A stretch of 64,000 bases of DNA from VXNE01 sp965200505 (GTDB lineage Bacteria; Pseudomonadota; Gammaproteobacteria; Pseudomonadales; Azotimanducaceae). The notes below the pieces were generated by a model. The model made no database searches and was not told the origin of the DNA. It saw only the letters and a program-made list of their open reading frames with translations. Below are positions 8,766 to 17,668 of the stretch, piece after piece. The position numbers and the translations under genes are program-made. Positions within the stretch are counted from its first letter, which is position 1; the number at the start of each line of letters is the position of its first letter. Location of the stretch: positions 2,232,001 through 2,296,000 of the forward strand of contig OZ241343.1 in NCBI GenBank assembly GCA_965200505.1. Direction: 5' to 3'.

Positions 8766-9928
8766 AGCCCACCGGCCGGCGCGGAGCCGAGCGGGGCGGC
8801 GTGGCGGCCAAAGCACCGCGGCGGGCTTTCCGCCCTGCGCCACGCCGGCACTGGGCGTGCGCAAGCCTCCTCACCGCGGCCCTCGGCGGCTGCGCCGTCG
8901 CGCCATCCCTCGCCACCTTCCAAGACCCCGCCGCCCCCTGCTACGACCGCGCCCGCCAACCCCACACCACCGTGGTCGATACCCACCTCCACTTCCGGCC
9001 GTTCGGCGGCCACGGCCTTCCCTTCGACGAGGTGGTGAGTTACCTAGAGCGGAGTGGGGTGTTGTTCGCCAACATCTACGGCATCGGCCAGACTCTGCCG
9101 GCCGGCGGCGCCTGCCACTACTACGCGAACTGCCCCGGCACGCCGGTCTCGCCCTCCATGCGCAACGACTTCGCCAATGCGCTGGGGCACCTCGCCAACG
9201 ATTCGCGGCGGGTGTATCTGACGCTCTCGATGACTTTCCCGGACCTGTCGCGGCCCGAAACGGTGCTGCCGCGCATGCAGCTCCTGGACGAGGAGTTCCC
9301 GGGGCTGTTCCGCTGGATGGGGGAGGTGAACCTCGTCAAGCAAGCCCTGTTCTGGCACAGCCACCAAGTGACGCCCCGCGCCGCGATTCCCGGTTGGGCG
9401 CCGTTCATGGCGGCCTTGCGCGAGCGCGGAGCGCCGCTCGCGGTACATTCGGACCTCGGCAGCGACGACGACCCCACCGCATTCCTGGCCTGGATCGAGG
9501 ACGTGGCGCGGCTTTACCCGGAGAACACCATCATCTGGATGCACATGGGGCTCTCGAAGGAGCTCGCCGTCATCGCGCCCCGCGAGCACATCGCCATCAT
9601 GGAGCGCCTGCTCGGCGCCCATCCCAACCTGTGGCTCGACCTCTCCTGGCGTGTGCTGGAGGATCAGGTGTTCTCGGACGCCGCCAAGCGCGCCCAATAC
9701 GTGCCGTTCCTGAACGCCTGGTCGCATCGGCTGTTGCCGGGCACGGATTTCGTGGCGTCCCATGACAAGACGTTCGAGTCCTATCGTTCGGATTTGGAGG
9801 CGGTGAGCCGCATCCACCGGCACTTGGACGACACCGCGTTTCGCAACATCGCCTTGGGACAGAACTACTTTCGGCTCTTGAACCTCGATTACACGGCACC
9901 GCGCATTTGTGGAGAAGGAGGAGACTGA
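8762..9928 (+). CDS. Lipoprotein metal-dependent amidohydrolase (amidohydrolase-2 type)
   Basis: 388 residues from a GTG that overlaps the TauD stop (GTGA). An arginine-rich N-terminus runs into a hydrophobic stretch ending in the lipobox AALGGC, with the acylated Cys at about residue 44. The mature part carries VVDTHLHFRP, the first metal-binding HxH, plus LAVHSDLGSDDD and IIWMHMGLS with further histidines and LLPGTDFVAS with an Asp. This is the TIM-barrel amidohydrolase fold anchored outside the cytoplasm. The unusually long n-region (about 30 residues) leaves a later start possible. It likely hydrolyses an amide, ester or lactone in the periplasm. Confidence 0.75.
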   Translation: MKPTGRRGAERGGVAAKAPRRAFRPAPRRHWACASLLTAALGGCAVAPSLATFQDPAAPCYDRARQPHTTVVDTHLHFRPFGGHGLPFDEVVSYLERSGVLFANIYGIGQTLPAGGACHYYANCPGTPVSPSMRNDFANALGHLANDSRRVYLTLSMTFPDLSRPETVLPRMQLLDEEFPGLFRWMGEVNLVKQALFWHSHQVTPRAAIPGWAPFMAALRERGAPLAVHSDLGSDDDPTAFLAWIEDVARLYPENTIIWMHMGLSKELAVIAPREHIAIMERLLGAHPNLWLDLSWRVLEDQVFSDAAKRAQYVPFLNAWSHRLLPGTDFVASHDKTFESYRSDLEAVSRIHRHLDDTAFRNIALGQNYFRLLNLDYTAPRICGEGGD

Positions 9929-9929
9929 C

Positions 9930-10964
9930 GTGCAATGCGACTTGATGGTGGGCACCCTCACTTGGCGCGAGAGCGCGGCGTTGGCGGCCGAGCTGCAAGC
10001 CGCCGGCTGGTCCGGCATGACGTTCACGGAGACCAGCCAGACGCCGTGGATGGCCATCGCCCAAGCGGCCACGGCGGCCCCGAGGCTCCAGTTCAGCACC
10101 GGCATCGCGGTGGCGTTTCCAAGAAGCCCCATGATCTCGGCGCAAATCGCCTGGGAGTTAGCCGCCAACACCGAGGGCCGCTTCCGTTTGGGGCTCGGCA
10201 GCCAAGTGCGCGGCCATGTGGTGCGCCGCTATGGCGCCGCCTTCGACAAGCCGGCGGCGCAGATGCGCGATTACGCCGCGGCGTTCAAAGCCTGCATCCG
10301 CGCTTTCCGCGGCGACGAGCGCCTCGGCCACGACGGCCCCTACTACCAACTGAGCTCCCTGCCGCGGCAGTGGTCGCCACCACGCCACCGCCATGAGGAC
10401 GTGAAGCTCGACATCGCGGCGGTGGGGCCGCTCATGTGCCGCGTGGCCGGCGAACTCTGCGACGGCCTGCACGTCCACCCCATGCACTCGCTGGCCTACA
10501 TCGAGAACCGCTTGCTGCCGGCGGTGGCGGCCGGTGCCGAACGCACTGGGCGCACCGTCCAAGACGTCGATCTCATCGTGCCGGTGTTCGCCATCGCCGG
10601 CGACACGGCCGAGGAACAGGCGCCGAAAGTGGCGCGGGCGCGCACACAGATCGCCTTCTACGGCTCCACGCCGAACTACGCCTTTCAGTTTGAGGACTTG
10701 GGCTTCCACGGCGTCGGCGCGGAACTGAACCGGCTGATGCGCGCCGGCCAAGTCGCCGACATGGCCGCGGCGGTGAGCGACGAGGTGTTGGACGCCTTCT
10801 CCGTGAGCGCCCGTTGGGACGACATGGCGGACGCGCTCGTCACGCGCTATCGCGGCATCGCGGCCAGCGTGGTGATGTATCTCGCGCTGGACGACATCCG
10901 CCGCGACCCCCGCGACGCCGCCAAGTGGGGCGAGGTGGCGCGAGCCGTGAGCGCCACCGCGTAG
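9930..10964 (+). CDS. LLM-class (luciferase-like) oxidoreductase
   Basis: A 344-residue luciferase-like flavin/F420 oxidoreductase. STGIAVAFPRSPMISAQIAW and GRFRLGLGSQV followed by HVVRRYG resemble the MSMEG_2256-like (TIGR03617) subgroup as I recall it. The GTG at 9930 follows GGAGAAGGAGGAG one base after the preceding stop. Homologues use F420 or FMN; the gammaproteobacterial setting does not decide which. Substrate unknown. Confidence 0.85.
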   Translation: MQCDLMVGTLTWRESAALAAELQAAGWSGMTFTETSQTPWMAIAQAATAAPRLQFSTGIAVAFPRSPMISAQIAWELAANTEGRFRLGLGSQVRGHVVRRYGAAFDKPAAQMRDYAAAFKACIRAFRGDERLGHDGPYYQLSSLPRQWSPPRHRHEDVKLDIAAVGPLMCRVAGELCDGLHVHPMHSLAYIENRLLPAVAAGAERTGRTVQDVDLIVPVFAIAGDTAEEQAPKVARARTQIAFYGSTPNYAFQFEDLGFHGVGAELNRLMRAGQVADMAAAVSDEVLDAFSVSARWDDMADALVTRYRGIAASVVMYLALDDIRRDPRDAAKWGEVARAVSATA

Positions 10965-10994
10965 CGCGACGCCGCCGCCGAGCAGGGTTGACGC

Positions 10995-12467
10995 ATGGCA
11001 CAAGCGCGCAAGCTCTCCGTGCCAACCATGCTCTCCTTTGGCGTCGGCGAGGCCGCCGGCGCCTTCAAGAACATGGCGTGGGGCGTGCTGCTGCTCTTCT
11101 TCTATCAGCAGGTCGTTGGAGTGGAGGCGTGGCTGGTGGGCCTCGCCATCGCCATCGCCGTCATCATGGACGCCATCACGGACCCGCTGATCGGCACATG
11201 GTCGGACCGCATCCGCACCCGCTGGGGGCGCCGCCACCCGATGCTGTTGGTCGCCGCGGCGCCGCTGGCGACCAGCTTCGTGCTGCTCTTCAATCCGCCC
11301 GCCGGCATGACGGATATGCAGGGCTTCGCTTGGCTCGCGGTGTTCGGCGTGCTGGTGCGGGCCAGCTACACGTTCTACAACATCCCGCACCTCGCCCTCG
11401 GCGCGGAGATGGCCGGCGACTATGACCAACGTTCCACCCTGTTCGCCTACAGCGCCTTCGTCGGCACCATGTCCGTCGCCGTGGCCTATGGCCTCATCAC
11501 CGGCTACTACTTCCCCACGGTGGAAGGCGTTTATGACCCCGGCTTTCTGAATCCCGACAGCTATCCGGTGATGAGCGTCACCTTCGCCATTGTGATGGTG
11601 CTGGCGATCCTGCTTTGCGTGGCGGGCACACGGCGCGAAATCCCGCATCTCCGGGAGGACCAGGAAAGGGCGCCGGCGCACTTCCTCACCCTCTTCACGG
11701 AGATCTGGGAAGTGTTGAAGAACGCCTCGTTCCGGGCAGTGTTCCTCGGTTTGTTGCTGGGCTCGCTGGTGGGTGGCGTTGAGGCCGCCTTCACCCCGTT
11801 CATGGGCATCCACTTCTGGGGGCTCACCACCGAGGACTTGTTCTACTTGGCCTATGTGGGCCTGTTCGCCTTCCCGATAGCCTTCGCGCTGATCCCCACT
11901 TTGACGCGGCTCTTGGACAAGCGCTTGGCGGTGATGGCGCCCCTCGCCTGCTGGATCACCGCCGTCAACGCGCCCATCTGCATGCGGCTCGCGGACGTGT
12001 CGTGGTTCCCCGAGAACGGCTCGCCGTGGGTGCTCGCGATCTTCCTCGCGGCTTCCACGGTGGGCGCGTTGGCGGCGCCCGTCATCGGCGCCACCGCCAA
12101 CTCCATGCTGGCCGACGTGGCGGACGAACATGAATTGGACACCGGCATCCGCCGTGAAGGCGTGCTCTACTCGGTGCGGGCGTTCTCGGCCAAGGCGACG
12201 GCCGCGTTCGGCACATTGTTCGGCGGCATCCTGCTCTCCATCATCGACTTTCCGCAGGAAGCGACGCGCGGCGAGGTGCCGGCCGAGACGGTGTGGAACT
12301 TGGGCCTCATCGCTGGGCCGGCCACTTCCATCTTCTCCCTCGCCGCCCTCGGCTTCTATCTGCGCTATCGCATCAACCGGCGCCGCCACGCGGAGATCGT
12401 CGTCGCCCTCCAAGAACGCAAGGCGAACCAAGTGGCCGGTCTTGCGAGCCCGGGCGCAAACCTATAG
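10995..12467 (+). CDS. GPH-family (MelB-like) MFS symporter
   Basis: A 490-residue inner-membrane transporter with about 12 hydrophobic segments. The N-terminal FGVGEAAGAFKNMAWG and the cytoplasmic loop DAITDPLIGTWSDRIRTRWGRRHP are signatures of the glycoside-pentoside-hexuronide:cation symporters. Bacterial members of catabolic clusters often carry substrates other than sugars. It lies between the LLM oxidoreductase and the thioesterase on the same strand and is the obvious uptake system for this locus. Confidence 0.88.
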   Translation: MAQARKLSVPTMLSFGVGEAAGAFKNMAWGVLLLFFYQQVVGVEAWLVGLAIAIAVIMDAITDPLIGTWSDRIRTRWGRRHPMLLVAAAPLATSFVLLFNPPAGMTDMQGFAWLAVFGVLVRASYTFYNIPHLALGAEMAGDYDQRSTLFAYSAFVGTMSVAVAYGLITGYYFPTVEGVYDPGFLNPDSYPVMSVTFAIVMVLAILLCVAGTRREIPHLREDQERAPAHFLTLFTEIWEVLKNASFRAVFLGLLLGSLVGGVEAAFTPFMGIHFWGLTTEDLFYLAYVGLFAFPIAFALIPTLTRLLDKRLAVMAPLACWITAVNAPICMRLADVSWFPENGSPWVLAIFLAASTVGALAAPVIGATANSMLADVADEHELDTGIRREGVLYSVRAFSAKATAAFGTLFGGILLSIIDFPQEATRGEVPAETVWNLGLIAGPATSIFSLAALGFYLRYRINRRRHAEIVVALQERKANQVAGLASPGANL

Positions 12468-12498
12468 CTTGCCTTCGCCACCGGATGGAGCCAACGTC

Positions 12499-13365
12499 TT
12501 GGCAACGGAGCGCCCGGAGGCAGGGCCGGCGCCATCCCTCGCCGCCCTGCTGGAACTTGAACCACTCGGCGACGACGCCTTCCTCGCACCGCCCTCGCCA
12601 GAACGGAGGGGCCGCCTATATGGCGGGCAGTTGCTGGCACAAGGGCTGTTGGCGGCAAGCCACACGGTGGAGGCGCCCCGCGCACCCCACTCCCTGCACG
12701 GCTATTTCCTACGTGGCGGCTCGGTGGACGCGCCGCTGCACGTGGAAGTGGAGCGCACCCGCGATGGCCGTTCCTTCAGTGCCCGGGCGGCCCGTGTGCT
12801 GCAGGATGGCCGCGAGTTGTTTCGGCTGCTGGCCTCGTATCAGGTGCCCGAGCTAGGCCCGGCCTTCAACGCGCGTGCCATGCCGCTCGCGCCGCCGGCA
12901 GACGCCGTGGGGATGACGTACAACGAGTTCAGCCGCCGCGCCGGCGAAGGTGAGGATTGGGATGGTGAGGCGCGGCCGATGGAGCTGCGTTACGTGAACC
13001 CGCCGGACCCGGCACCCGGCGAACCTGTGTTTGAGGATCAAAGGGTGTGGATGCGTTCTGCCGGCCGGCTCCCGGACGACGCCGCCCAGCACGCTGCCGG
13101 CCTCGCTTACCTCGCCGACAGCACGTTGATCGATCACGCTGCCCTGCCGCACGGCCGGCGCTGGCAGGAACCCACGCTGAACGGCGCGAGCTTGGACCAT
13201 GCCATGTGGTTTCACCGCCCCGCCCGCGCCGACACTTGGCTGCTCTTCGACCAATCCGTGGAAGCCACGGGCGGCGGCCGCGGCTTCGTCACCGGGCGCA
13301 TCTACACAGCCGACGGCGCCTTGGTGGCCACTTGCGCGCAGGAGGGTGTGCTTAGATGGTCCTGA
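12499..13365 (+). CDS. tesB: Acyl-CoA thioesterase II
   Basis: Hydrolyses acyl-CoA to free acid and CoA. The double-hotdog architecture is clear: RRGRLYGGQLLAQGLLAA and SLHGYFLRGGSVDAPLHVEVE in the first half, LAYLADSTLIDHA (catalytic Asp), LNGASLDHAMWFHR and LLFDQSVEATGGGRGF in the second, with a Gln in CAQEGVLRW near the end. No in-frame ATG fits; a TTG at 12499 after GGAUGGAG-like GGATGGAG gives 288 residues, close to E. coli TesB (286). It closes the plus-strand run that began with the acyl-CoA dehydrogenase. Confidence 0.88.
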   Translation: MATERPEAGPAPSLAALLELEPLGDDAFLAPPSPERRGRLYGGQLLAQGLLAASHTVEAPRAPHSLHGYFLRGGSVDAPLHVEVERTRDGRSFSARAARVLQDGRELFRLLASYQVPELGPAFNARAMPLAPPADAVGMTYNEFSRRAGEGEDWDGEARPMELRYVNPPDPAPGEPVFEDQRVWMRSAGRLPDDAAQHAAGLAYLADSTLIDHAALPHGRRWQEPTLNGASLDHAMWFHRPARADTWLLFDQSVEATGGGRGFVTGRIYTADGALVATCAQEGVLRWS

Positions 13366-13431
13366 TGGCGGCGTCCGCCGGGTGCGTTCCCAACACCACT
13401 GAACGACACATCTGACTCTTGGTCACCCGGC

Positions 13432-14628
13432 CTAGCCGCCGCGGGGTGTGGGGGTGGGTTCCTCCGTTGCCTGTCCATCGCGCAGCAAGACGCCTGCCGC
13501 CATCAGTTCCGCGACCTCGGCGTCGCCGCAACGGAGCCAATCCTTGAGCACCGCCGCGTTGTGCTCGCCCCGATGGGGTGCGACACCACGCACACCAGCC
13601 TGCCCGTTCGAGAACCGATAGGGGGATTGGACGACGGGGCGTGTGCCGCCGGCGCGATCGTCGATGCGGATGACGGCGCCGCGGTGGCGCACCGTGGGAG
13701 ATTTCTCCACATCGGCGCTGTCGCGCACCTCGCCCCAAGCGAGGTTCATCGCGTCCATCGCCTTGCGCACGGCGTCCTTGTCCGCCAAGCCGCGGAAGAA
13801 CGCCGCCGCGGCTTGGCGGCGACAGCGGACTTTCTCGGCCAGCGGCGCACCCGGCGGCGTGGGGTCCACCACACCCATCTTGGTGGCCAACTGCCGCCAG
13901 ACATGGCGGAAGTCTCCGGCGGTGAGCACATCGCCGGCACCGGTTGCCCAAATGTCGGAGAAGGCCGGCGCCGTTTCCTGGGAATGTTCCAGGCCGTAGT
14001 GCAGTTGGTCATCGGTGACGAGCATCGCATCGAGCATGGCGATGTCGATGTGTTGGCCCACGCCGGTGCGGTCGCGCATCCGCAGCGCGGCCAACGCCGC
14101 CACAAGGCCGTGTAGGGCGGCATTGGTGTCCGCGAGGGAAACCTTCACATCCGCCGGCGCACCGCCCCCCTGTGCGGCCCGCCGCACCAACCCCGCCTCG
14201 GCGTGGATGGCCGACGCATACGCCGGGCGTTGCGCTTCCGGGCCTTCTTGGCCATAGCCCGAGATGGAGAGCAGCACAATGTCTTCGCGCCCGCGCTTGA
14301 GCACATCGTAGCCAAGCCCCAGCCGCGCCATCACGCCCGGGCGGAAATTCTCGACCACCAAATCCGCCACCGCGGCCAGCCTTTTCACCAGCGTGACGCC
14401 CGGGGGCCTCCCCAAGTCCACGCAGATGTTGCGCTTGCCCACGTTCTGCTGGTGATAGTAGCCGGGCACACCCCCCACGACGGCACCCCACAGCCTCGTC
14501 ATGTCGCAGTCCGGCGGTTCCACTTTCGCCACGTCCGCGCCCAAGTCGCACAACATTCGGGTGGCGAAGGGCCCCGCCAGCACACGCGACAAATCCAGCA
14601 CTCTGAGCCCTTCCAGCGGATAGGCCAT
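13432..14628 (-). CDS. Family III CoA-transferase (CaiB/BaiF type)
   Basis: 398 residues. The N-terminal LEGLRVLDLSRVLAGPFATR and the DLGADVAKVEPP segment are hallmark family III sequences, as are KRNICVDL and VVENFRPGVMARLGLGYD. The catalytic aspartate is expected in the ASLADTNAAL-like stretch KVSLADTNAALHG. These enzymes move CoA between carboxylic acids. The ATG at 14628 is used; the codon before it is TTG. The gene faces the thioesterase convergently and is followed upstream by an EthD gene in the same direction. Confidence 0.92.
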   Translation of the reverse strand: MAYPLEGLRVLDLSRVLAGPFATRMLCDLGADVAKVEPPDCDMTRLWGAVVGGVPGYYHQQNVGKRNICVDLGRPPGVTLVKRLAAVADLVVENFRPGVMARLGLGYDVLKRGREDIVLLSISGYGQEGPEAQRPAYASAIHAEAGLVRRAAQGGGAPADVKVSLADTNAALHGLVAALAALRMRDRTGVGQHIDIAMLDAMLVTDDQLHYGLEHSQETAPAFSDIWATGAGDVLTAGDFRHVWRQLATKMGVVDPTPPGAPLAEKVRCRRQAAAAFFRGLADKDAVRKAMDAMNLAWGEVRDSADVEKSPTVRHRGAVIRIDDRAGGTRPVVQSPYRFSNGQAGVRGVAPHRGEHNAAVLKDWLRCGDAEVAELMAAGVLLRDGQATEEPTPTPRGG

Positions 14629-14700
14629 CAAGCCACCCCGATCGTGTGCGGCGCAAAATGCATCGTATCTGCCCTGACGGTTGTGCCCGGCCGACGCCGC

Positions 14701-15429
14701 CTAGGGAATGCCCACCATCTCAGTGTCCGAACGCAGGATCTTCATGCGTTCGGTGTCCACCCACGCTTCCATGCCGTCCGCCCGGATCGTCTCCCGGTAG
14801 CCCTGCCAACCGCTTTCGTCCGGAAAGTAGAGCTCGGCCAATCCAGCGAACGGCTGCTCCGCGGGCGCCACGCTGTGGCTCACCACATAGCGAAAACCGC
14901 CCACCTGTTCCATCACCGACTGGACATTGGGAACGTGGATGGTGAGCCAATGCGAGAAGAAGGCGTCGTAGTCCGTCCCCGGCTTCGCCGGCACCAGGAA
15001 ACTCACCTTGAAGAAGCCGGAGCGGGTGCAGGGGAACGGCTCGTTCAGCGTCAGCGGTTCGACCGGCAAGGCGCCGTCCATCACCACATACTCGGTGGTG
15101 GTCCAAGGCAGATAGGGTTCCGTCTTTTGCTGGAAGGTGTCACGCGGCGGCCGCCCGTAGGGCGCATCTGGAGTTGGCAGCGGCTCCTTGAACCAGAGCT
15201 GCGCCATGCCGTCCCACGGATGCTCGCCAACGGCGTTCGCGCCATACAACGTGACGATGTAGCGGAACGCATGGTTCTTGCCGCGCTCCCGCTGGCGATG
15301 CTGCGCCGCGATGACACTGCCCATGTGGTTCGCATACCAGTGCGCAACCAGTTCCTCGCGGGACACGCCACGCAGCCGCTTGATGAGAAAGAGGGTTTTG
15401 GCGCCGGGGGCGGATTGCAAGGGATTCAT
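14701..15429 (-). CDS. Double EthD-domain protein
   Basis: 242 residues with two copies of the small ferredoxin-like EthD fold. Copy one has FLIKRLRGVSREELVAHWYANHM; copy two has FKVSFLVPAKPGTDYDAFFSHWLTIHVPNV. The shared pattern is a strand, then H-W-x(3)-H. EthD proteins accompany cytochrome P450 ether degradation and other catabolic operons, but their mechanism is poorly known. It sits upstream of and in line with the CoA-transferase gene and is probably expressed with it. Confidence 0.8.
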   Translation of the reverse strand: MNPLQSAPGAKTLFLIKRLRGVSREELVAHWYANHMGSVIAAQHRQRERGKNHAFRYIVTLYGANAVGEHPWDGMAQLWFKEPLPTPDAPYGRPPRDTFQQKTEPYLPWTTTEYVVMDGALPVEPLTLNEPFPCTRSGFFKVSFLVPAKPGTDYDAFFSHWLTIHVPNVQSVMEQVGGFRYVVSHSVAPAEQPFAGLAELYFPDESGWQGYRETIRADGMEAWVDTERMKILRSDTEMVGIP

Positions 15430-15567
15430 GTGGTCTCTCCAAGCGGATGTGTGGCGAGCGGATGTTCACCCCACCTTGCCAGGTGGGTCAAGCGGCCGGC
15501 CTCACTCGGCGGCCGTCCAGCCACAACCGGCGCGGCGGCCTCCAGTGACTGCCACCCATTCTGCCCA

Positions 15568-16323
15568 CTAGGTCTGGCTACGCCGACGACGCGCTTGCGC
15601 CCGAAGATGTGCCCGCAAAACCGACTTGACGAACGCCGGCAGTTCTTCGCGGCCACCCGCCAACGAGCGCAGCGTCTCGTAGTCGCTGGACTCATCCCCC
15701 TCCCAAACAACATCCAACCGTCGGATCGGGCGGGTCGCTATGTGTTGGTACTCCTCCGGATACGCCCAATAGCAGGTACGACACACAGCGGCCTCTTTCG
15801 CTTGCCAATTGGGGCAGTGCTCACAACTCCAGGACTTCGCGCGGTTCGCCGACCCGCATAGCAACATGTATGCGTCAACTAGATGGGCCTGTTCGTCGCC
15901 GGCAGCGTCGCCAGCGATCTCGAAGGGGATGCGATGATCTATCTGGAGTTCACGTTCCGGGAATGATGTGCAATAGAGGTGACAACGTGCTCCAAATCGT
16001 TCCACCAGCGCGGCCTTCAAACTGGAACCGAAGGCCGTACGACCATAGAGCACACCCCGCCGAGCGAGCGCCGGATCGCCGAAGCGGTAAGCTGCGATAT
16101 GCCGTCCATCCGCCCCCGTGACCTTGAACGTCTCAAGCGGAATGCCGTGCTCACGAACGTCTCTGGCAGCTCTCGGCGGATGGTTGTAGCCGTAAGTGTC
16201 CTTGATCTCTTGAGTGGTGATCTGGCCATGCTTCAGAATGTGGTCGATCACCGTTCGAGCACGCTTCTGTTGAACTCCCTCCAATAGCTCTAGGAAGTAC
16301 GCAGGGAACTTGGGCGCTGTCAC
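15568..16323 (-). CDS. HNH-type restriction endonuclease, R-M system 1
   Basis: A 251-residue protein: an N-terminal helix-turn-helix-like part (residues 20-70) and a C-terminal zinc-bound HNH nuclease. Visible nuclease elements are C114/C118, the catalytic D129-H130 in ELQIDHRIPFE, N160 in CGSANRAK, and a zinc knuckle from C167, C170, C181 and C184. Its ATG overlaps the methyltransferase stop (ATGA), so the pair is translationally coupled. The C-terminus is arginine-rich, suited to DNA contact. Together they form a probable type II restriction-modification system; the recognition sequence cannot be read from sequence. Confidence 0.8.
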   Translation of the reverse strand: MTAPKFPAYFLELLEGVQQKRARTVIDHILKHGQITTQEIKDTYGYNHPPRAARDVREHGIPLETFKVTGADGRHIAAYRFGDPALARRGVLYGRTAFGSSLKAALVERFGARCHLYCTSFPERELQIDHRIPFEIAGDAAGDEQAHLVDAYMLLCGSANRAKSWSCEHCPNWQAKEAAVCRTCYWAYPEEYQHIATRPIRRLDVVWEGDESSDYETLRSLAGGREELPAFVKSVLRAHLRAQARRRRSQT

Positions 16324-17240
16324 GCAAAAGCCAGCCCATGCTGCTTGTCAGGCAGCGACATGCTTGGCGGTTGTGCCTGTAGGCGTTGGCACAGCGCTGG
16401 CGACAAGTAGAGGGACTCCACCGTTTGGCAGTTGCGACCGAGCAGCGTGGATTGGCTTGAACGGCCGGCCGACACTCGGAAGTGGCGCAGATCAAGATGT
16501 TGAGGCAACGTAGCGCCGTGCCTCTTGTCTCCAGTTTCACCATCATAGCTAACGATGTAGGACTTGCTGGCGTCATTCAGGGTTCGCAGGACATCTACGA
16601 AGTCCGCAAAGGAAAGCCCGTCGAAGTAGCGGTGATCCCGGGTGAAGGACGTGCCTTGGTATGGAGGATCCATGTAGATCACGTCCTCGGTGCTCGTTTC
16701 CTCCACAACGTGGCGGAAGTCCAAGGCCGATAGCCGTGTGCGGCCGGACAAAACTGCCGACACACCCATCAGCTGCGCTCGCATCGCAGTGGGCCGCATG
16801 CCCGCACGACGGTTGTCGGCACTCTGGTTGAAGCGTCCGTCCGCGCCATAACGCACGGAGCCTTTGACGATACGCGCCAGCAAGTAGAGTAGTAGATGCG
16901 GCTCGTGGGTTTGGTTGAACTTCTCTCGCACTTGGAAGAAGAACGCCTTTCGATCGGCCAATTGCTCACGCCAAAGTGCTTCGTATAGGTTGGCCAGTTG
17001 CGCGGGGCGGTCCAATATCTCCCGCCACAATGCCACGAGTGGATCATTGGCGTCGTTCAACCAAAACTCGGTGGCCCGTCCGCTCACTGCAGCGGCGAGC
17101 GAGACGGCCGCGGAGCCACAAAACGGTTCCACCAAACGACGGACGCCGGCTGGCAGGTGGGGCAGGATGTGCCCGGTGATCGTGCGCTTACTCCCCTGAT
17201 ACGGAAACGGGTGCGGCACGGATCGGGGAATCGTCGGCAT
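16320..17240 (-). CDS. D12-class adenine-N6 DNA methyltransferase, R-M system 1
   Basis: 306 residues of the Dam/DpnM (alpha) class. Motif X is PFPYQGSKR (11-19), the SAM-binding motif I is VEPFCGS (37-43), and catalytic motif IV is DPPY (191-194). Methylates adenine in a specific site and thereby protects it from the neighbouring HNH nuclease. The ATG at 17240 (MPTIPRSVP) is chosen because family members start close to motif X; the reading frame is open 16 codons further upstream. Confidence 0.92.
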   Translation of the reverse strand: MPTIPRSVPHPFPYQGSKRTITGHILPHLPAGVRRLVEPFCGSAAVSLAAAVSGRATEFWLNDANDPLVALWREILDRPAQLANLYEALWREQLADRKAFFFQVREKFNQTHEPHLLLYLLARIVKGSVRYGADGRFNQSADNRRAGMRPTAMRAQLMGVSAVLSGRTRLSALDFRHVVEETSTEDVIYMDPPYQGTSFTRDHRYFDGLSFADFVDVLRTLNDASKSYIVSYDGETGDKRHGATLPQHLDLRHFRVSAGRSSQSTLLGRNCQTVESLYLSPALCQRLQAQPPSMSLPDKQHGLAFA

Positions 17241-17288
17241 GATCCTTCTACGGGAGACACGGCACCAAGCATGAACTCCACGAAGCAT

Positions 17289-17668
17289 AACCCGTCTGTT
17301 TCAAGGCTTCCACAGCGGCCGGGATCACCACGGAATCACGGCCATCTGGATGGTGCGGCGCCCAACGGATCCCCTGGGCGCGACGGTTGGTGGCCTATGG
17401 GTGGACGCGACATGGGAGACCGAACGACGCGGATGCTGGCACGGGACGGGGAATCGGTCGAAGCCGCGCATGGGACGGCACGGTCCACCCGGAGATGCTC
17501 CGGCGGCTGCGGATCGTGGGAGGCGTGGACCTAATGCGGAAGCGGGCTCGCAGCAGGCGAGAGCTGGGGTGTCGCGCACCACCTACAACGAACGGAAGAA
17601 GCGGCTGCTGGAAGGCGGAGTTACGGTGCTGGCGCCCCTGCGGAAGCCGGCCGCGCATCGGGTTCACT
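17289..17668 (+). pseudogene. Non-coding gap with possible transposase relic
   Basis: This stretch between the two R-M systems holds no intact gene. Reading the plus strand across two frames gives PEMLRRLRIVGG (around 17490) and then GVSRTTYNERKKRLLEGG (around 17570-17625), which together look like the helix-turn-helix start of an IS transposase broken by frameshifts. No inverted-repeat ends were identified. The call is tentative. Confidence 0.3.

Noticed and set aside
10158..12431. A 757-codon minus-strand frame
   Set aside because: Antisense shadow of the LLM oxidoreductase and symporter genes, with low-complexity His/Gly/Arg composition.
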